Of a DNA stretch of 64,000 bases, positions 9,877-20,539 are shown in pieces. A program made the translations under genes and the position numbers. Each line of letters opens with the position of its first letter. Position 1 is the first letter of the stretch. Source of the DNA: Hafnia alvei (GTDB lineage: Bacteria; Pseudomonadota; Gammaproteobacteria; Enterobacterales; Enterobacteriaceae); NCBI RefSeq assembly GCF_034424155.1, contig NZ_CP139992.1, positions 3,302,012 through 3,366,011 on the forward strand, read 5' to 3'. The notes under the pieces are model-generated. The model was not told the origin of the DNA and did no database searches. It saw only the letters and a list, made by a program, of their open reading frames with translations.

Positions 9877-12800
9877 AGTTCTCTCCGTCGAAAGGCTTCT
9901 TCGCCCTGTTCATCAACCGGCCCGTCGCCACCACGCTGCTGACGCTGGCCATTACGCTGTGCGGCATTTTGGGCTTCAGATTATTGCCCGTCGCACCGCT
10001 GCCGCAGGTGGATTATCCGGTCATTATGGTGAGCGCCTCGCTACCGGGCGCTTCGCCTGAAACCATGGCGTCATCGGTGGCGACACCGTTGGAGCGCGCG
10101 TTAGGGCGTATTGCCGGAATCAGCGAGATGACCTCATCCAGTTCGCTCGGCAGTACGCGTATCATCATTCAGTTTGATTTTAACCGTGATATCAACGGCG
10201 CCGCACGCGACGTGCAGGCCGCGATTAATGCGGCACAAAGCCTGCTGCCGTCTGGCATGCCGAGTCGCCCAAGCTATCGCAAAGCCAACCCGTCTGATGC
10301 GCCGATTATGATCATGACGCTGACATCAGACACCTATGACCAAGCGAAGATTTACGACATCGCCTCCACTCAGCTGGCGCAAAAAATCGCGCAGGTAGAC
10401 GGCGTGGGCGACGTTTCGGTTGGCGGAAGCTCTTTGCCCGCGGTACGCGTTGAGCTCAATCCTGAAGCGCTGTTTAATCAGGGCGTTTCACTCGATAGCG
10501 TACGCACCGCCATTGCTAACGCGAACGTGCGTCGCCCTCAAGGGGCCGTTGACGCACAAAACCAACGCTGGCAGGTGCAAACCAACGATGAAATCAAAAC
10601 CGCGCAGGACTATCAGCCTTTAATCATTCATTACAACAACGGTTCTGCGGTGCGACTCAGCGACGTCGCCAACGTTAAAGATTCGGTGGAAGATGTGCGT
10701 AATGCGGGTATGACCGACGCCAAGCCCGCCATTTTGATCATGATCCGCCGCAGCGCCGACGCCAACATTATCGAAACCGTCGATCGCATTCGTGCCGAGA
10801 TCCCAGAGTTCAAAGCGCTGATCCCCGCCTCTATCGATCTGCAAGTTGCTCAGGATCGTTCACCCACCATCCGTGCTTCGCTCGACGAAGTAGAAAGCTC
10901 GCTGTCTATCGCCGTGGGCTTAGTGATCATGGTGGTGTTTCTGTTCTTGCGATCTGGCCGAGCTACGCTGATCCCCGCCGTCGCCGTGCCGGTTTCGCTC
11001 ATCGGCACCTTCGCTGCCATGTATCTATGCGATTTTAGTCTGAATAACCTTTCGCTGATGGCGCTGACGATCGCGACCGGGTTTGTGGTCGATGATGCCA
11101 TTGTGGTGCTGGAGAATATTTCACGCCACGTGGAAGCGGGCATGGAACCAAAAAAAGCGGCGCTGATTGGTGCGCGCGAAGTGGGATTCACCGTGCTCTC
11201 CATGAGCCTGTCTCTGGTGGCGGTGTTTATTCCGCTGCTGTTGATGAGCGGTTTGCCGGGGCGTTTGTTCCGTGAGTTTTCGGTCACGCTTTCGGTGGCT
11301 ATCGGTATATCACTGGTGATTTCACTCACGCTCACACCAATGATGTGCGCGCATCTGCTTAAAAAGCGCCCGTCACGCCATCAGGAACGGATCCGCGGTT
11401 TTGGCAAGCTGTTGCTGAAAATGCAGCAAGGCTACGGCAAGAGTTTGGGTTGGGTATTAAACCATGCGCGCTGGGTGTTGCTGATCCTAATCGCCACCAT
11501 CGGTCTGAATATCTGGCTGTATATTTCTATTCCCAAAACCTTCTTCCCTGAACAGGACACCGGACGCCTGATGGGCTTCATTCAAGCCGACCAGAGCATC
11601 TCGTTTCAGGCAATGCGAGGCAAGCTGCAAGACTTCATGAAAATTGTGCGCAGCGATCCCGATGTGGATAACGTGACCGGCTTCACCGGTGGCTCGAACG
11701 TTAACAGCGGCATGATGTTTATCTCGTTGAAACCGTTAGGTGAGCGCAAAGACGATGCTCAGCACGTAATTGCACGTCTGCGCGGCAAGCTGGCCAAAGA
11801 ACCAGGGGCGAATTTGTTCCTGATGGCAGTACAAGATATTCGCGTGGGCGGTCGTCAAGGCAACGCCAGCTACCAGTACACGCTGCTCTCGGACGATCTT
11901 TCCGAGCTGCGTAAATGGGAGCCTAAAATTCGAGCGGCCTTTGCCAAGCTTCCTGAACTGGCCGATGTGAGTTCCGATCAGCAAGATAAAGGCTCAGAAC
12001 TGGCGCTGACCTATGATCGCGAAAGTATGGCGCGCTTGGGCATTAACGTCGCTGATGCTAACGCCTTGCTCAATAACGCCTTTGGCCAACGGCAGATTTC
12101 AACTATCTATCAGCCGCTGAATCAGTATCACGTGGTGATGGAAGTGGCGCCGGAGTATACGCAGGATGAAAGTTCGCTGGATAAAATGTTTGTCATTAAC
12201 AGCGACGGCAAGGCTATCCCGCTTTCTTACTTTGCAAAATGGCAACCTGCCAATGCGCCGCTGTCGGTTAACCATCAGGGGTTAACCGCCGCATCGACGA
12301 TCTCTTTCAATCTGCCGGAAGGAGGCGCGCTGTCAGATGCTTCCGCCGCGATTGAACGCACCATGACCGCACTGGGCGTACCGAATACGGTACGTGGTAG
12401 CTTCGCGGGTACTGCACAGGTTTTCCAAGATACCCAAAACTCGCAGATCATTTTGATTCTGGCCGCCATTGCGACGGTGTATATCGTGCTGGGTGTTCTC
12501 TATGAAAGCTACGTGCATCCGCTGACGATTCTGTCTACGCTGCCGTCGGCAGGCGTGGGCGCGCTGTTGGCGTTAGAGATGTTTGGCGCACCTTTCAGCC
12601 TGATTGCGCTAATCGGCATCATGCTGCTGATAGGGATAGTAAAGAAGAACGCTATTATGATGGTCGATTTTGCGCTAGAGGCCGAACGTAACGGCGGAAT
12701 GAGCCCACGCGATGCGATATTCCAAGCCTGTCTGCTGCGTTTCCGCCCAATCATGATGACCACCATGGCGGCGCTGTTTGGCGCATTGCCTCTGGCGTTT

Positions 12801-12971
12801 AGCAGCGGCGACGGCGCAGAACTGCGTCAGCCTTTAGGTATCACGATTGCCGGTGGTTTGGTGATGAGCCAGTTACTCACGCTCTACACCACGCCGGTGG
12901 TGTATCTCTATTTTGACCGACTACGCAGCCGCTTTAGCAAAGTAAAAACGCTAAAACCACTGCCGAGATAG
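9873..12971 (+). CDS. mdtC: Multidrug efflux RND transporter subunit MdtC
   Basis: MdtC is the second RND subunit of the MdtABC pump; in E. coli it carries the drug-binding role while MdtB supports proton movement. The product is 1032 residues (1025 in E. coli). The proton-relay pair is D407-D408 within [16 protein letters not shown], the same numbering as AcrB. The two tandem RND halves, [20 protein letters not shown], and the helix-1 motif [12 protein letters not shown] are all present. The start overlaps the end of mdtB (ATGA-type). A GC-rich palindromic repeat follows the stop before mdtD. Confidence 0.95.
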   Translation: MKFSPSKGFFALFINRPVATTLLTLAITLCGILGFRLLPVAPLPQVDYPVIMVSASLPGASPETMASSVATPLERALGRIAGISEMTSSSSLGSTRIIIQFDFNRDINGAARDVQAAINAAQSLLPSGMPSRPSYRKANPSDAPIMIMTLTSDTYDQAKIYDIASTQLAQKIAQVDGVGDVSVGGSSLPAVRVELNPEALFNQGVSLDSVRTAIANANVRRPQGAVDAQNQRWQVQTNDEIKTAQDYQPLIIHYNNGSAVRLSDVANVKDSVEDVRNAGMTDAKPAILIMIRRSADANIIETVDRIRAEIPEFKALIPASIDLQVAQDRSPTIRASLDEVESSLSIAVGLVIMVVFLFLRSGRATLIPAVAVPVSLIGTFAAMYLCDFSLNNLSLMALTIATGFVVDDAIVVLENISRHVEAGMEPKKAALIGAREVGFTVLSMSLSLVAVFIPLLLMSGLPGRLFREFSVTLSVAIGISLVISLTLTPMMCAHLLKKRPSRHQERIRGFGKLLLKMQQGYGKSLGWVLNHARWVLLILIATIGLNIWLYISIPKTFFPEQDTGRLMGFIQADQSISFQAMRGKLQDFMKIVRSDPDVDNVTGFTGGSNVNSGMMFISLKPLGERKDDAQHVIARLRGKLAKEPGANLFLMAVQDIRVGGRQGNASYQYTLLSDDLSELRKWEPKIRAAFAKLPELADVSSDQQDKGSELALTYDRESMARLGINVADANALLNNAFGQRQISTIYQPLNQYHVVMEVAPEYTQDESSLDKMFVINSDGKAIPLSYFAKWQPANAPLSVNHQGLTAASTISFNLPEGGALSDASAAIERTMTALGVPNTVRGSFAGTAQVFQDTQNSQIILILAAIATVYIVLGVLYESYVHPLTILSTLPSAGVGALLALEMFGAPFSLIALIGIMLLIGIVKKNAIMMVDFALEAERNGGMSPRDAIFQACLLRFRPIMMTTMAALFGALPLAFSSGDGAELRQPLGITIAGGLVMSQLLTLYTTPVVYLYFDRLRSRFSKVKTLKPLPR

Positions 12972-12972
12972 A

Positions 12973-13079
12973 CCCCACCCTAGCCCTCCCCTTCTCAGGG
13001 GAGGGAACTGGCCGAGCACTTGTGTCACAGCCAAGTGCACTCGGCCCCTCCCCCTGCAAAGGGGGAGGTTGGGAGGGGG
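12973..13079. repeat. GC-rich paired palindromic repeat, copy 1
   Basis: Two inverted hairpin units face each other: a left unit centred on CCCTCCCCTTCTCAGGGG and a right unit centred on CCTCCCCCTGCAAAGGGGG, each flanked by a CCCCACCCTA/TTGGGAGGGGG arm. The arrangement resembles paired REP (BIME-like) elements. Related copies lie at 53573-53700 and 60169-60270. This copy sits inside the mdtABCD operon, between mdtC and mdtD, where it could influence mRNA stability or relative expression. Confidence 0.85.
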
Positions 13080-13125
13080 TTATGGTTTATTGCACTCACA
13101 CATTCAATGAACGGAGCGCTACCCC

Positions 13126-14550
13126 ATGCCTGAACAATCCGCCTCGGTCCGCTGGCAGCTATGGATTGTCGCTTTTGGCTTCTTCATGCAAACGCTGGAT
13201 ACCACCATCGTCAATACGGCGTTGCCCGCAATGGCCGCAAGCCTTGGGGAAAGCCCGCTGCGCATGCAGTCGGTGGTGGTGGCCTATGTGCTCACCGTGG
13301 CGGTGATGTTACCCGCCAGCGGCTGGCTGGCCGACCGCGTGGGCGTGAAGCGTGTTTTCTTCAGCGCAATTGTGTTGTTTACGCTGGGATCGCTGTTTTG
13401 TGCTCAGGCTGAAACCCTAAACCAACTGCTGATGGCTCGCGTACTGCAAGGCATTGGCGGCGCGATGATGGTGCCGGTTGGGCGTTTAACCGTGATGAAG
13501 ATCGTGCCGCGTAGCCAATATATGGCGGCAATGACCTTCGTTACGCTCCCCGGCCAAATTGGCCCATTGGTTGGCCCTGCACTCGGCGGATTTCTAGTGC
13601 AATATGCCAGCTGGCACTGGATTTTTTTAATCAACTTACCCGTTGGTATTATCGGTGCCATCGCAACGCTGTGGCTGATGCCCAATTACAGTATGCAAAC
13701 GCGGCGTTTTGATATCAGCGGATTTGTGATGCTCGCCGTTGGGATGGCAACGCTGACGCTGGCGCTCGATGGTCATAAAGGGCTTGGGCTTGAGGCCAAT
13801 ATGATTTACGGCCTAATACTGTCCGGAGGTATCGCGTTAACCAGTTACTATTGGCACGCCAAGCGCAGCGATGCCCCACTGTTTAGCCTCGATCTGCTAA
13901 AAACTAAAACGTTTTCTCTCGGGTTGAGCGGTAGTTTCCTCGGGCGGATCGGCAGCGGAATGCTGCCCTTCATGACGCCCATTTTCCTGCAAATCGGCAT
14001 GGGATTCTCACCGTTTCACGCTGGGCTGATGATGATCCCGATGATTATCGGCAGTATGGGTATGAAGCGTATCGTGGTGCGGGTGGTGAATCAGTTCGGC
14101 TATCGTCGGGTGTTGGTGGGAGCTACGTTGGCGTTAGCGGTTGTGAGTTTGGCTCTGCCGTTTACCGCAATGTATATCAGCCTTTGGGCAATTCCGCTGG
14201 TGCTGTTCTTCCAAGGGATGATTAACGCCATGCGTTTTTCATCGATGAATACGCTCACGCTGAAAGATTTGCCCGATGAACTGGCCAGCAGCGGTAACAG
14301 TTTACTGTCGATGATCATGCAACTTTCCATGAGTTTGGGTGTGAGCGTTGCGGGTATCCTGCTCGGCATGTTCTCACATCATCAAATCACCGCGAATAGC
14401 CTAGAGATCCATCAGGCATTTTTATTCACCTATGTCTGTATTGCTCTGATTATTGCCCTACCCGCGCTGGTATTTTTACGCGTACCGGACGACACGCTGG
14501 AAAACAGCACTCTTGAACGCACAGCGCGCCGTCGCAAGGAGGAACCATGA
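13126..14550 (+). CDS. mdtD: MFS transporter MdtD
   Basis: MdtD is a 14-helix drug:H+ antiporter-2 type MFS protein in the inner membrane; its E. coli counterpart (471 residues) is implicated in metal-citrate or iron-citrate export rather than MdtABC function. The 474-residue product has the DHA2 hallmarks [13 protein letters not shown] in helix 1, [11 protein letters not shown] as motif A and GPALGGFL as motif C. GGAG lies about 9 bases upstream of the ATG. A 154-bp gap containing a palindromic repeat separates it from mdtC; its stop overlaps the baeS start (ATGA). Confidence 0.92.
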   Translation: MPEQSASVRWQLWIVAFGFFMQTLDTTIVNTALPAMAASLGESPLRMQSVVVAYVLTVAVMLPASGWLADRVGVKRVFFSAIVLFTLGSLFCAQAETLNQLLMARVLQGIGGAMMVPVGRLTVMKIVPRSQYMAAMTFVTLPGQIGPLVGPALGGFLVQYASWHWIFLINLPVGIIGAIATLWLMPNYSMQTRRFDISGFVMLAVGMATLTLALDGHKGLGLEANMIYGLILSGGIALTSYYWHAKRSDAPLFSLDLLKTKTFSLGLSGSFLGRIGSGMLPFMTPIFLQIGMGFSPFHAGLMMIPMIIGSMGMKRIVVRVVNQFGYRRVLVGATLALAVVSLALPFTAMYISLWAIPLVLFFQGMINAMRFSSMNTLTLKDLPDELASSGNSLLSMIMQLSMSLGVSVAGILLGMFSHHQITANSLEIHQAFLFTYVCIALIIALPALVFLRVPDDTLENSTLERTARRRKEEP

Positions 14551-15920
14551 AGCTCGGTATCACAGGCAAGCTGTTTCTTGCCATTTTCTCCACCTGCATT
14601 CTGGTGTTGATCACGATGCACTGGGGCGTGCGCGTGAGTTTCGAGCGCGGCTTTATTGACTACATCAAGCACGGCAATGAGCAGCGGGTGCGACTGTTAG
14701 CCTCTGAACTGGAAGAGCGCTACGCACAGGCCGGAAGCTGGCGCTTTCTTCGCCATAACGACCGTGTCATTTTCCAGATTATGCACAACATTGAGCAAAG
14801 CAACGAAGGCAACGATACGCTACCTCCACACGGTTGGCGCACGCCGTTTTGGGTGATTGATAGCAACAATCGCAAAATGGTTGGGCCGCCGGGCGAAATC
14901 CCCACCGAAGGCACTCGCCAGCCGGTCACGTACCAAGGGAACACGGTAGGATGGGTGGTTACAACGCCGCCGGAGCGTTTAACGCGAAATACCGATATCA
15001 ACTTCGATTTGCAGCAACGGCGCACCAGCTGGCTGATTGTGGCGCTGGCGACGCTGCTGGCGGCGGGCGTGACCTGGGCGCTATCACGCAGTATGCTGGC
15101 ACCGGTTAAACGCTTAGTCGACGCCATGCATCGGCTCGCCGCCGGTAATTTTTCTACCCGCGTTGAAGTGGAATCGCGCGACGAATTGGGCAAGCTGGCA
15201 CAAGACTTCAACCAGCTCGCCATCACGCTGGAAAAAAATGAGCATATTCGCCGCGCACTCATGGCCGACGTTTCCCATGAGCTACGCACGCCGCTGGCGG
15301 TGCTGCGTGGCGAATTAGAAGCCATGCAAGACGGCGTTCGCCAAATGACACAGGATTCGTTGGCATCATTGCAGGCCGAAGTGAGCACGTTAACCAAACT
15401 GGTCAATGACCTGCATCAGCTCTCTATGTCTGACGCCGGTGCCCTTGCCTATCGCAAAGAGCATATTGACGTCATTCATCTGGTACAAATCGCCGCCAGC
15501 GCATTCCACGACCGTTTCGCAATGAAAAACATCGTGCTTTCGCTCGACCTGCCCGAAAAAGCCTGTGTGTTTGGCGATCCCGATCGCTTACTACAGCTGT
15601 TCAATAATTTATTCGAAAATAGCCTGCGGTATACTGATGGCAATGGGCAACTTAAGGTACAAGGTCAAATCCGCGATACCTATTTGCAGCTTTATTGGCA
15701 AGACAGCGCCCCCGGCGTGACCGATGAGCAGCTTCAGAAAATATTTGAACGTTTTTATCGAGCCGAAGGTTCACGCAACCGCGCTAGCGGCGGCTCCGGT
15801 TTAGGATTATCTATCTGCCAAAATATTGTGGAAGCGCACGGTGGACAAATGACCGCAGAACACTCGCCGCTGGGAGGCTTAACCATCAGCCTGCAACTGC
15901 CGCTTGATACAAAGAGCTAA
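14547..15920 (+). CDS. baeS: Envelope-stress sensor histidine kinase BaeS
   Basis: BaeS is the membrane sensor of the BaeSR system, which responds to envelope stress such as indole, tannin and metals and phosphorylates BaeR. The 457-residue protein (467 in E. coli) has a first membrane helix at about 7-28, a periplasmic domain, a second helix near 160-182, a HAMP segment ([22 protein letters not shown]), the phosphoacceptor H244 in [13 protein letters not shown], and N, G1 and G2 boxes ending in SGLGLSIC. It overlaps mdtD by 4 bases and baeR follows 10 bases after its stop. Confidence 0.95.
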   Translation: MKLGITGKLFLAIFSTCILVLITMHWGVRVSFERGFIDYIKHGNEQRVRLLASELEERYAQAGSWRFLRHNDRVIFQIMHNIEQSNEGNDTLPPHGWRTPFWVIDSNNRKMVGPPGEIPTEGTRQPVTYQGNTVGWVVTTPPERLTRNTDINFDLQQRRTSWLIVALATLLAAGVTWALSRSMLAPVKRLVDAMHRLAAGNFSTRVEVESRDELGKLAQDFNQLAITLEKNEHIRRALMADVSHELRTPLAVLRGELEAMQDGVRQMTQDSLASLQAEVSTLTKLVNDLHQLSMSDAGALAYRKEHIDVIHLVQIAASAFHDRFAMKNIVLSLDLPEKACVFGDPDRLLQLFNNLFENSLRYTDGNGQLKVQGQIRDTYLQLYWQDSAPGVTDEQLQKIFERFYRAEGSRNRASGGSGLGLSICQNIVEAHGGQMTAEHSPLGGLTISLQLPLDTKS

Positions 15921-15930
15921 GAGGAAGGTA

Positions 15931-16662
15931 ATGGGTATGAACAGTATTGCTGGAAGCATGGACGTTGATCCCGCAGGACAACGCGTGTTGATCGTTGAAG
16001 ACGAACCTAAGCTAGGACAATTGCTGATCGACTATCTGACCGCTGGCGGCTATCAGCCCCACCTGCTGGCGGATGGAAATCAGGTATTGCCCTATGTCCA
16101 CCAAACGCCACCGGATTTAATTCTGCTGGATTTAATGCTGCCCGGCACCGATGGTTTAACCCTGTGCCGCGAGATCCGCCGCTTCTCTGACGTTCCGATT
16201 GTGATGGTAACGGCGAAAATTGAAGAAATAGACCGCCTGCTGGGGCTGGAAATTGGTGCCGATGACTATATCTGCAAGCCTTACAGCCCGCGAGAGGTTG
16301 TGGCGCGCGTCAAAACTATTTTACGTCGCTGCGTGCGCCAAAACGAGGCGAACGCCGAACCGGTTCTAATCATCGATGAAAACCGCTATCAAGCCAGTTT
16401 TAAAGATCAGCTGTTAGATTTAACGCCTGCCGAATTTCGTCTTTTGAAAACGTTGGCAACGCAGCCAGGCACCGTGCTATCACGCGAGCAACTGCTCAAT
16501 CATCTGTACGATGATTACCGCGTCGTCACCGACCGTACCGTGGATAGCCACATTAAAAACTTACGTCGTAAGTTGGAGCAGCTCGAAAACGGCGAGCCGT
16601 TTATTCGCTCGGTTTACGGCATCGGTTACCGCTGGGAAGGCGCACCGTGTAAAGTGCTGTAA
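15931..16662 (+). CDS. baeR: Response regulator BaeR
   Basis: BaeR is the OmpR/PhoB-family regulator that activates mdtABCD, acrD and spy in E. coli. The 243-residue product has a receiver domain with phosphoacceptor D67 in [13 protein letters not shown], switch Lys in [13 protein letters not shown], and a C-terminal winged helix ([36 protein letters not shown]). The ATG at 15931 has GAGGAAGG close upstream; an in-frame ATG at 15904, inside baeS, would add nine residues unlike the family N-terminus, and one at 15937 is also possible. It closes the operon before a terminator. Confidence 0.95.
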   Translation: MGMNSIAGSMDVDPAGQRVLIVEDEPKLGQLLIDYLTAGGYQPHLLADGNQVLPYVHQTPPDLILLDLMLPGTDGLTLCREIRRFSDVPIVMVTAKIEEIDRLLGLEIGADDYICKPYSPREVVARVKTILRRCVRQNEANAEPVLIIDENRYQASFKDQLLDLTPAEFRLLKTLATQPGTVLSREQLLNHLYDDYRVVTDRTVDSHIKNLRRKLEQLENGEPFIRSVYGIGYRWEGAPCKVL

Positions 16663-16674
16663 AACCGCCGTCAT

Positions 16675-16709
16675 CGCTCCAGTACCTGTCGCTGGAGCGT
16701 CTTTTCTTA
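16675..16709 (+). terminator. Terminator of the mdtABCD-baeSR operon
   Basis: An 8-bp stem (16675-16682 with 16692-16699) is followed by TCTTTTCTT. Confidence 0.8.
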
Positions 16710-16910
16710 TCATTTTCCTATCCGGTAAACACCTGCAAATATCCAGCCATTGTCTATACTTATCCTGATTTATTCAGCGTAAACAGCATCCATCTCACTC
16801 TCATTGACGCAGTTAATCACTGCAAAACTTATCCGTCATTATTCACGTGGCTAGCGCGGCTAACGCTGACGCGGCGTCAAGTATGGCGGGGATAGATTAA
16901 GGAGATACCC

Positions 16911-17252
16911 ATGGCAATCGGCTATTACGAAATCAAAAAAGCGAAGAACGGACAGTTCCACTTCAATCTAAAAGCCAGCAATGGAGAGATTATTCTTTCC
17001 AGCGAAATGTATGCCAGCAAGGCATCTGCTGACAACGGTGTCGCATCGGTACAATCAAACTCCCCCGATGAAGCACAATTTGAGATCAAAAACAGCAGCA
17101 GCGATCAGCCCTATTTCATTCTCAAAGCGAAGAATCATCAGGTGATCGGCACCAGTGAAATGTATAGCTCAGAGAGCGCCGCGCGAAAAGGGATTCAATC
17201 AGTGGTGAAAAACGGCGCAACGACGGATATCAGAGATTTGACGCACGGGTGA
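16911..17252 (+). CDS. yegP: DUF1508 protein YegP
   Basis: The 113-residue protein consists of two tandem DUF1508 (YegP-type) repeats, each with the pattern G-x-F-x-F-x-L-K-A-x-N-G/H-x-V/I-I-x-x-S-E-M-Y (about residues 9-53 and 60-105). Such proteins form a small dimeric beta-sheet fold of unknown cellular role. AGGAG lies about 7 bases before the ATG. The position between baeR and yegQ matches E. coli, so I use the same symbol. It has its own terminator-separated unit; a weak GC hairpin without U tract follows at 17262-17281. Confidence 0.92.
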   Translation: MAIGYYEIKKAKNGQFHFNLKASNGEIILSSEMYASKASADNGVASVQSNSPDEAQFEIKNSSSDQPYFILKAKNHQVIGTSEMYSSESAARKGIQSVVKNGATTDIRDLTHG

Positions 17253-17288
17253 TTATCTTTCGGGGGCACCCAAATGCCCCCACATTCA

Positions 17289-17317
17289 TTGTGCTCCCTC
17301 GCCGAACCCTCTATAAT
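17289..17317 (+). promoter_or_regulatory. Sigma-70 promoter of trhP/yegQ
   Basis: TTGTGC (17289-17294) and a perfect TATAAT (17312-17317) are separated by 17 bp. The predicted leader contains an 8-bp inverted repeat at 17329-17346 (CTGTACCT and AGGTACAG). Confidence 0.75.
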
Positions 17318-17385
17318 GCCCGCCTTCACTGTACCTACAGGTACAGACTGACTTGTGATCAGACCTTAAAGAGAAATACAAACCT

Positions 17386-18756
17386 ATGTTTACTCCGGAA
17401 TTACTCTCTCCGGCCGGTACGCTGAAAAACATGCGTTATGCGTTCGCCTATGGCGCAGATGCTGTTTATGCCGGTCAACCTCGTTATAGCCTGCGTGTTC
17501 GCAACAACGAATTCAACCATGAGAATCTTGCCCTCGGCATCAACGAAGCGCATGCGCTGGGTAAAAAATTCTACGTGGTGGTGAATATCGCGCCGCACAA
17601 CGCCAAACTGAAAACCTTCCTCCGTGACCTGAAGCCGGTCATCGAAATGGGGCCGGACGCACTGATTATGTCCGATCCAGGGTTGATCTCCATGGTGCGC
17701 GAAGCCTTCCCTGAGATGGCGATTCATCTTTCCGTACAGGCAAACGCGGTTAACTGGGCGACGGTAAAATTCTGGAAGCAAATGGGGCTAACCCGCGTGA
17801 TCCTGTCGCGCGAGCTTTCTCTGGAAGAAATTGAAGAAATTCGCCAGCAGGTTCCTGATATGGAGCTTGAGATCTTTGTGCATGGCGCACTGTGCATGGC
17901 CTATTCTGGCCGCTGCCTGCTTTCCGGCTATATCAACAAGCGTGATCCTAATCAGGGCACCTGCACCAACGCCTGCCGTTGGGAATATAAAGTTCAGGAA
18001 GGCAAAGAAGATACCGTGGGCAATATCGTTCACGTGCATGAACCGATCCCTGTCACCGAAGTGCCCGCTGAGCCAACGCTGGGAATCGGTGCGCCGACCG
18101 ATAAAGTCTTTATGTTAGAAGAAGCGATGCGCCCGGGCGAATACATGAGCGCATTCGAAGACGAGCATGGCACCTACATCATGAACTCCAAGGACCTGCG
18201 TGCCATCCAGCACGTTGAGCGCCTGACTCAAATGGGCGTTCATTCATTGAAAATTGAAGGCCGTACTAAGTCTTTCTACTACGTCGCTCGCACCGCTCAG
18301 GTCTATCGTCGCGCAATTGATGACGCCGTTGCGGGTAAACCGTTCGACCCAACGCTGCTCACCACGCTGGAAGCGTTGGCGCACCGAGGCTATACCGAAG
18401 GTTTCCTGCGTCGCCACGTGCATGAAGATCAACAAAACTACGACTATGGCTATTCGGTTTCCGATCGCCAGCAGTTTGTTGGCGAACTGACAGGCGCACG
18501 CCGTGATGGTTATGCCGAAGTCTTAGTGAAGAATAAGTTCACCCTAGGCGACAGCGTTGAAATGATGACGCCAAAAGGCAACGTGCAGTTCACGCTTGAA
18601 GCGATGCAAAACAAGAAAGGCGAGCCAACCCAAGTCGCGCCGGGAGATGGACATATTGTTTACATCCCTGTTCCCGATGATTTGGATCTCGAATTCGCGC
18701 TATTGATGCGTAATTTGGCAGGCACCGATACGCGTAACCCGCATACTGCGGCGTAA
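17386..18756 (+). CDS. trhP: tRNA uridine-34 hydroxylation protein TrhP (YegQ), U32 family
   Basis: TrhP (formerly YegQ) supports prephenate-dependent formation of 5-hydroxyuridine at the wobble base of several tRNAs, in parallel with TrhO. The 456-residue protein (453 in E. coli) has the U32 signature EIFVHGALCM with cysteines C170 and C177 followed by a third pair in TCTNACRW, probably iron-sulfur ligands. The N-terminus MFTPELLSPAGTLKNMRYA is diagnostic. It is monocistronic, with a promoter at 17289 and a strong terminator at 18778, and is followed by the small RNA gene cyaR, the E. coli order. Confidence 0.93.
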   Translation: MFTPELLSPAGTLKNMRYAFAYGADAVYAGQPRYSLRVRNNEFNHENLALGINEAHALGKKFYVVVNIAPHNAKLKTFLRDLKPVIEMGPDALIMSDPGLISMVREAFPEMAIHLSVQANAVNWATVKFWKQMGLTRVILSRELSLEEIEEIRQQVPDMELEIFVHGALCMAYSGRCLLSGYINKRDPNQGTCTNACRWEYKVQEGKEDTVGNIVHVHEPIPVTEVPAEPTLGIGAPTDKVFMLEEAMRPGEYMSAFEDEHGTYIMNSKDLRAIQHVERLTQMGVHSLKIEGRTKSFYYVARTAQVYRRAIDDAVAGKPFDPTLLTTLEALAHRGYTEGFLRRHVHEDQQNYDYGYSVSDRQQFVGELTGARRDGYAEVLVKNKFTLGDSVEMMTPKGNVQFTLEAMQNKKGEPTQVAPGDGHIVYIPVPDDLDLEFALLMRNLAGTDTRNPHTAA

Positions 18757-18777
18757 TTCGACCTGTTAAACGCCAAG

Positions 18778-18812
18778 GCGTAGCTTATTTCTTATAAGCT
18801 GCGCTTTTTTTA
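18778..18812 (+). terminator. Rho-independent terminator after trhP
   Basis: An 11-bp stem with one G-U pair (18778-18788 with 18794-18804) is followed by eight T. Confidence 0.9.
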
Positions 18813-18841
18813 TCTCTTTTTTATGCTTAATATTCCTATTA

Positions 18842-18884
18842 TAAGATTAAGATCACACTTAAATTTATCGCATATAGATATTAT
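18842..18884 (+). promoter_or_regulatory. cyaR promoter with candidate class II CRP site
   Basis: A -10 hexamer TATTAT lies at 18879-18884. A CRP-like site is centred at 18849.5 with a perfect right half TCACA (18853-18857) and a degenerate left half TAAGA, 3 of 5 matches. Its distance to the inferred start at 18891 is 41.5 bp, the class II spacing expected because CyaR is CRP-cAMP activated in E. coli. Confidence 0.6.
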
Positions 18885-18890
18885 CGAGTG

Positions 18891-18969
18891 GCAAAAAGAT
18901 ATAACGAAAAAGCAATACTAGGAACCACCCCCTTGCCAGCCCAATCTCCCTTGGGCTGGTTTTCTTTTT
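18891..18969 (+). ncRNA. cyaR: Small regulatory RNA CyaR
   Basis: The RNA shares with E. coli CyaR the AGGAACCACC-x-CCTT seed region, the AATCTCCCTT loop of the 3' hairpin and a terminator ending in a U tract. The terminator stem is 8 bp (18936-18943 with 18952-18959). CyaR is an Hfq-dependent, CRP-activated sRNA that represses ompX, luxS, nadE and other mRNAs by pairing at their ribosome sites. The location just downstream of yegQ is also that of E. coli. The seed here reads CCACCCCCTT rather than CCACCTCCTT, one base different from the E. coli sequence as I remember it. The 5' end is inferred from the promoter. Confidence 0.85.
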
Positions 18970-18973
18970 ATTT

Positions 18974-19400
18974 ACTATTTTATACCCCCCCGACGTCAAC
19001 TATTAAAACCCTTCTCCCTTGTTTTTAACCCGTCTTTTGTATTGATTATTTTCCAATAAAATCAATGCCATAAAATAATAGTTACTTAAGTTAAGTAATT
19101 TGTTTTTCAAATTAATCTCAAAATAATTCATCTGAAATTAAATAACTAAGAAAACATACAATAAGAAATTAAGCGTTTAATTTAGTGAATCACTTAATTA
19201 AAGTTTATTTAAAATTAAATCAATTCATTTATTCCTTTCAACTGAAACCATTCAGCGCCAGTTATTGCATTATATTTCCCGATGAGAGCGGTTTCATTAA
19301 TATTCATTGATGAATACAATTTATGCGGGTAAAACAGAATGAATATTTATGTTATAACAATGTAAGAGTTGAATTTTTTACCCCTTTCAGGAGATCACAC
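18974..19400. other. AT-rich intergenic region between cyaR and yegS
   Basis: This stretch of about 420 bp is strikingly AT-rich with runs such as TTAAGTTAAGTAATT. It holds no convincing open reading frame; it presumably contains the yegS promoter, for which I cannot point to a specific hexamer pair with confidence. Confidence 0.5.
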
Positions 19401-20300
19401 ATGCCTCAGTTACACTCCGCGTTAGTCATCTTGAACGGCAAAGGAGCCGGCAATCAGGACGTGCGTGAAGCGATTGACGGGTTACGCACCGCGGGAAATA
19501 CCCTTCATGTCCGCGTGACGTGGGAACATGGCGATGCCAAGCGCTATGTGGCAGAAGCCGTAGAGCTCGGCGTCGAAACGATTGTGGCCGGCGGCGGCGA
19601 TGGCACCATTAACGAAGTGTCTGATGCGCTAAGCCAGCACAGCGAATCCTCCCGTCCCGTATTGGCGGTATTACCGCTTGGCACAGCCAATGATTTTGCG
19701 ACCGCCTGTTTAATCCCTGAAGAACCTCAGGCGGCGCTTCAGCTAGCTCTACAAGGCCGCGCAGTGCCAATCGACTTTGCACGCATCAACGATAAACGCG
19801 TGTTTATCAATATGGCGACCGGCGGCTTCGGCACCAAAATCACCACCGAAACGCCGGAGAAACTAAAATCCATTCTCGGCGGTGCCTCTTATTTCCTGCA
19901 TGGGATTTTGCGTATGGATACGCTCAAGGCTGATTTTTGCCAGATTTCCGGTCCTGATTTCTATTGGGAAGGCAATGCGCTAGTGGTCGCTATCGGCAAT
20001 GGCCGTCAAGCCGGTGGTGGGCAGCCGCTGTGCCCCGAGGCCTTAATCAATGATGGAAAACTGGATCTGCGCGTTTTAACCTCTGATGAGCTGCTGCCCG
20101 CGCTGCTAGAAAGCCTGCTTAAAGGCGAAAGCAATAAAAACGTCATCGAGGCCTCATTGCCGTGGTTAGAAATTACCTCACCTCATGAAATGACGCTCAA
20201 TTTGGACGGCGAGCCCTTGAGCGCCAAGCATTTCCGCATTGAAATCGAACCTGACGCCATCAGCCTACGCCTGCCGCCAAACTGCCCACTGATTGGTTAA
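19401..20300 (+). CDS. yegS: Lipid kinase YegS
   Basis: YegS belongs to the diacylglycerol/sphingosine kinase-like family and phosphorylates phosphatidylglycerol in vitro in E. coli. The 299-residue product equals E. coli YegS in length. The catalytic-domain motif [14 protein letters not shown] and [12 protein letters not shown] form the nucleotide and lipid site; [14 protein letters not shown] is in the C-terminal beta-sandwich. The start at 19401 has AGGAGA about 8 bases upstream, while the earlier in-frame ATG at 19323 would add 26 residues of AT-rich translation not found in the family. A 10-bp hairpin without a U tract follows at 20342-20366. Confidence 0.93.
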   Translation: MPQLHSALVILNGKGAGNQDVREAIDGLRTAGNTLHVRVTWEHGDAKRYVAEAVELGVETIVAGGGDGTINEVSDALSQHSESSRPVLAVLPLGTANDFATACLIPEEPQAALQLALQGRAVPIDFARINDKRVFINMATGGFGTKITTETPEKLKSILGGASYFLHGILRMDTLKADFCQISGPDFYWEGNALVVAIGNGRQAGGGQPLCPEALINDGKLDLRVLTSDELLPALLESLLKGESNKNVIEASLPWLEITSPHEMTLNLDGEPLSAKHFRIEIEPDAISLRLPPNCPLIG

Positions 20301-20539
20301 ATCAGGTCGTGGTAAACCCTAATCCGCTCTAATTTTCATTCTGCCCTTCCCCATTTGGGAAGGGCAATCTCTGCGCACCTCTCATTTTCTTCTCCAATTC
20401 TTCCTCCAACTAAAACCGTGATCTCATCGGGCAAATTTCGATCATTATACTTGTATGGTAGTTATGTCAGGTTTATGTTTCCGTCATCATTAAGGTCACA
20501 TTCCCAGCAGAGAAAAGTCCGCGCTAAGGAAATTCAAAG

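Noticed and set aside
13022..13306. Open frame starting within the palindromic repeat before mdtD
   Set aside because: It runs out of frame into mdtD and begins inside repeat sequence; no ribosome site.
14720..15406. Long minus-strand open frame (228 codons) opposite baeS
   Set aside because: It is an antisense shadow of baeS: the plus-strand frame has full kinase motifs, while the minus-strand product is Ser/Thr/Arg-rich with no recognisable domain or ribosome site.
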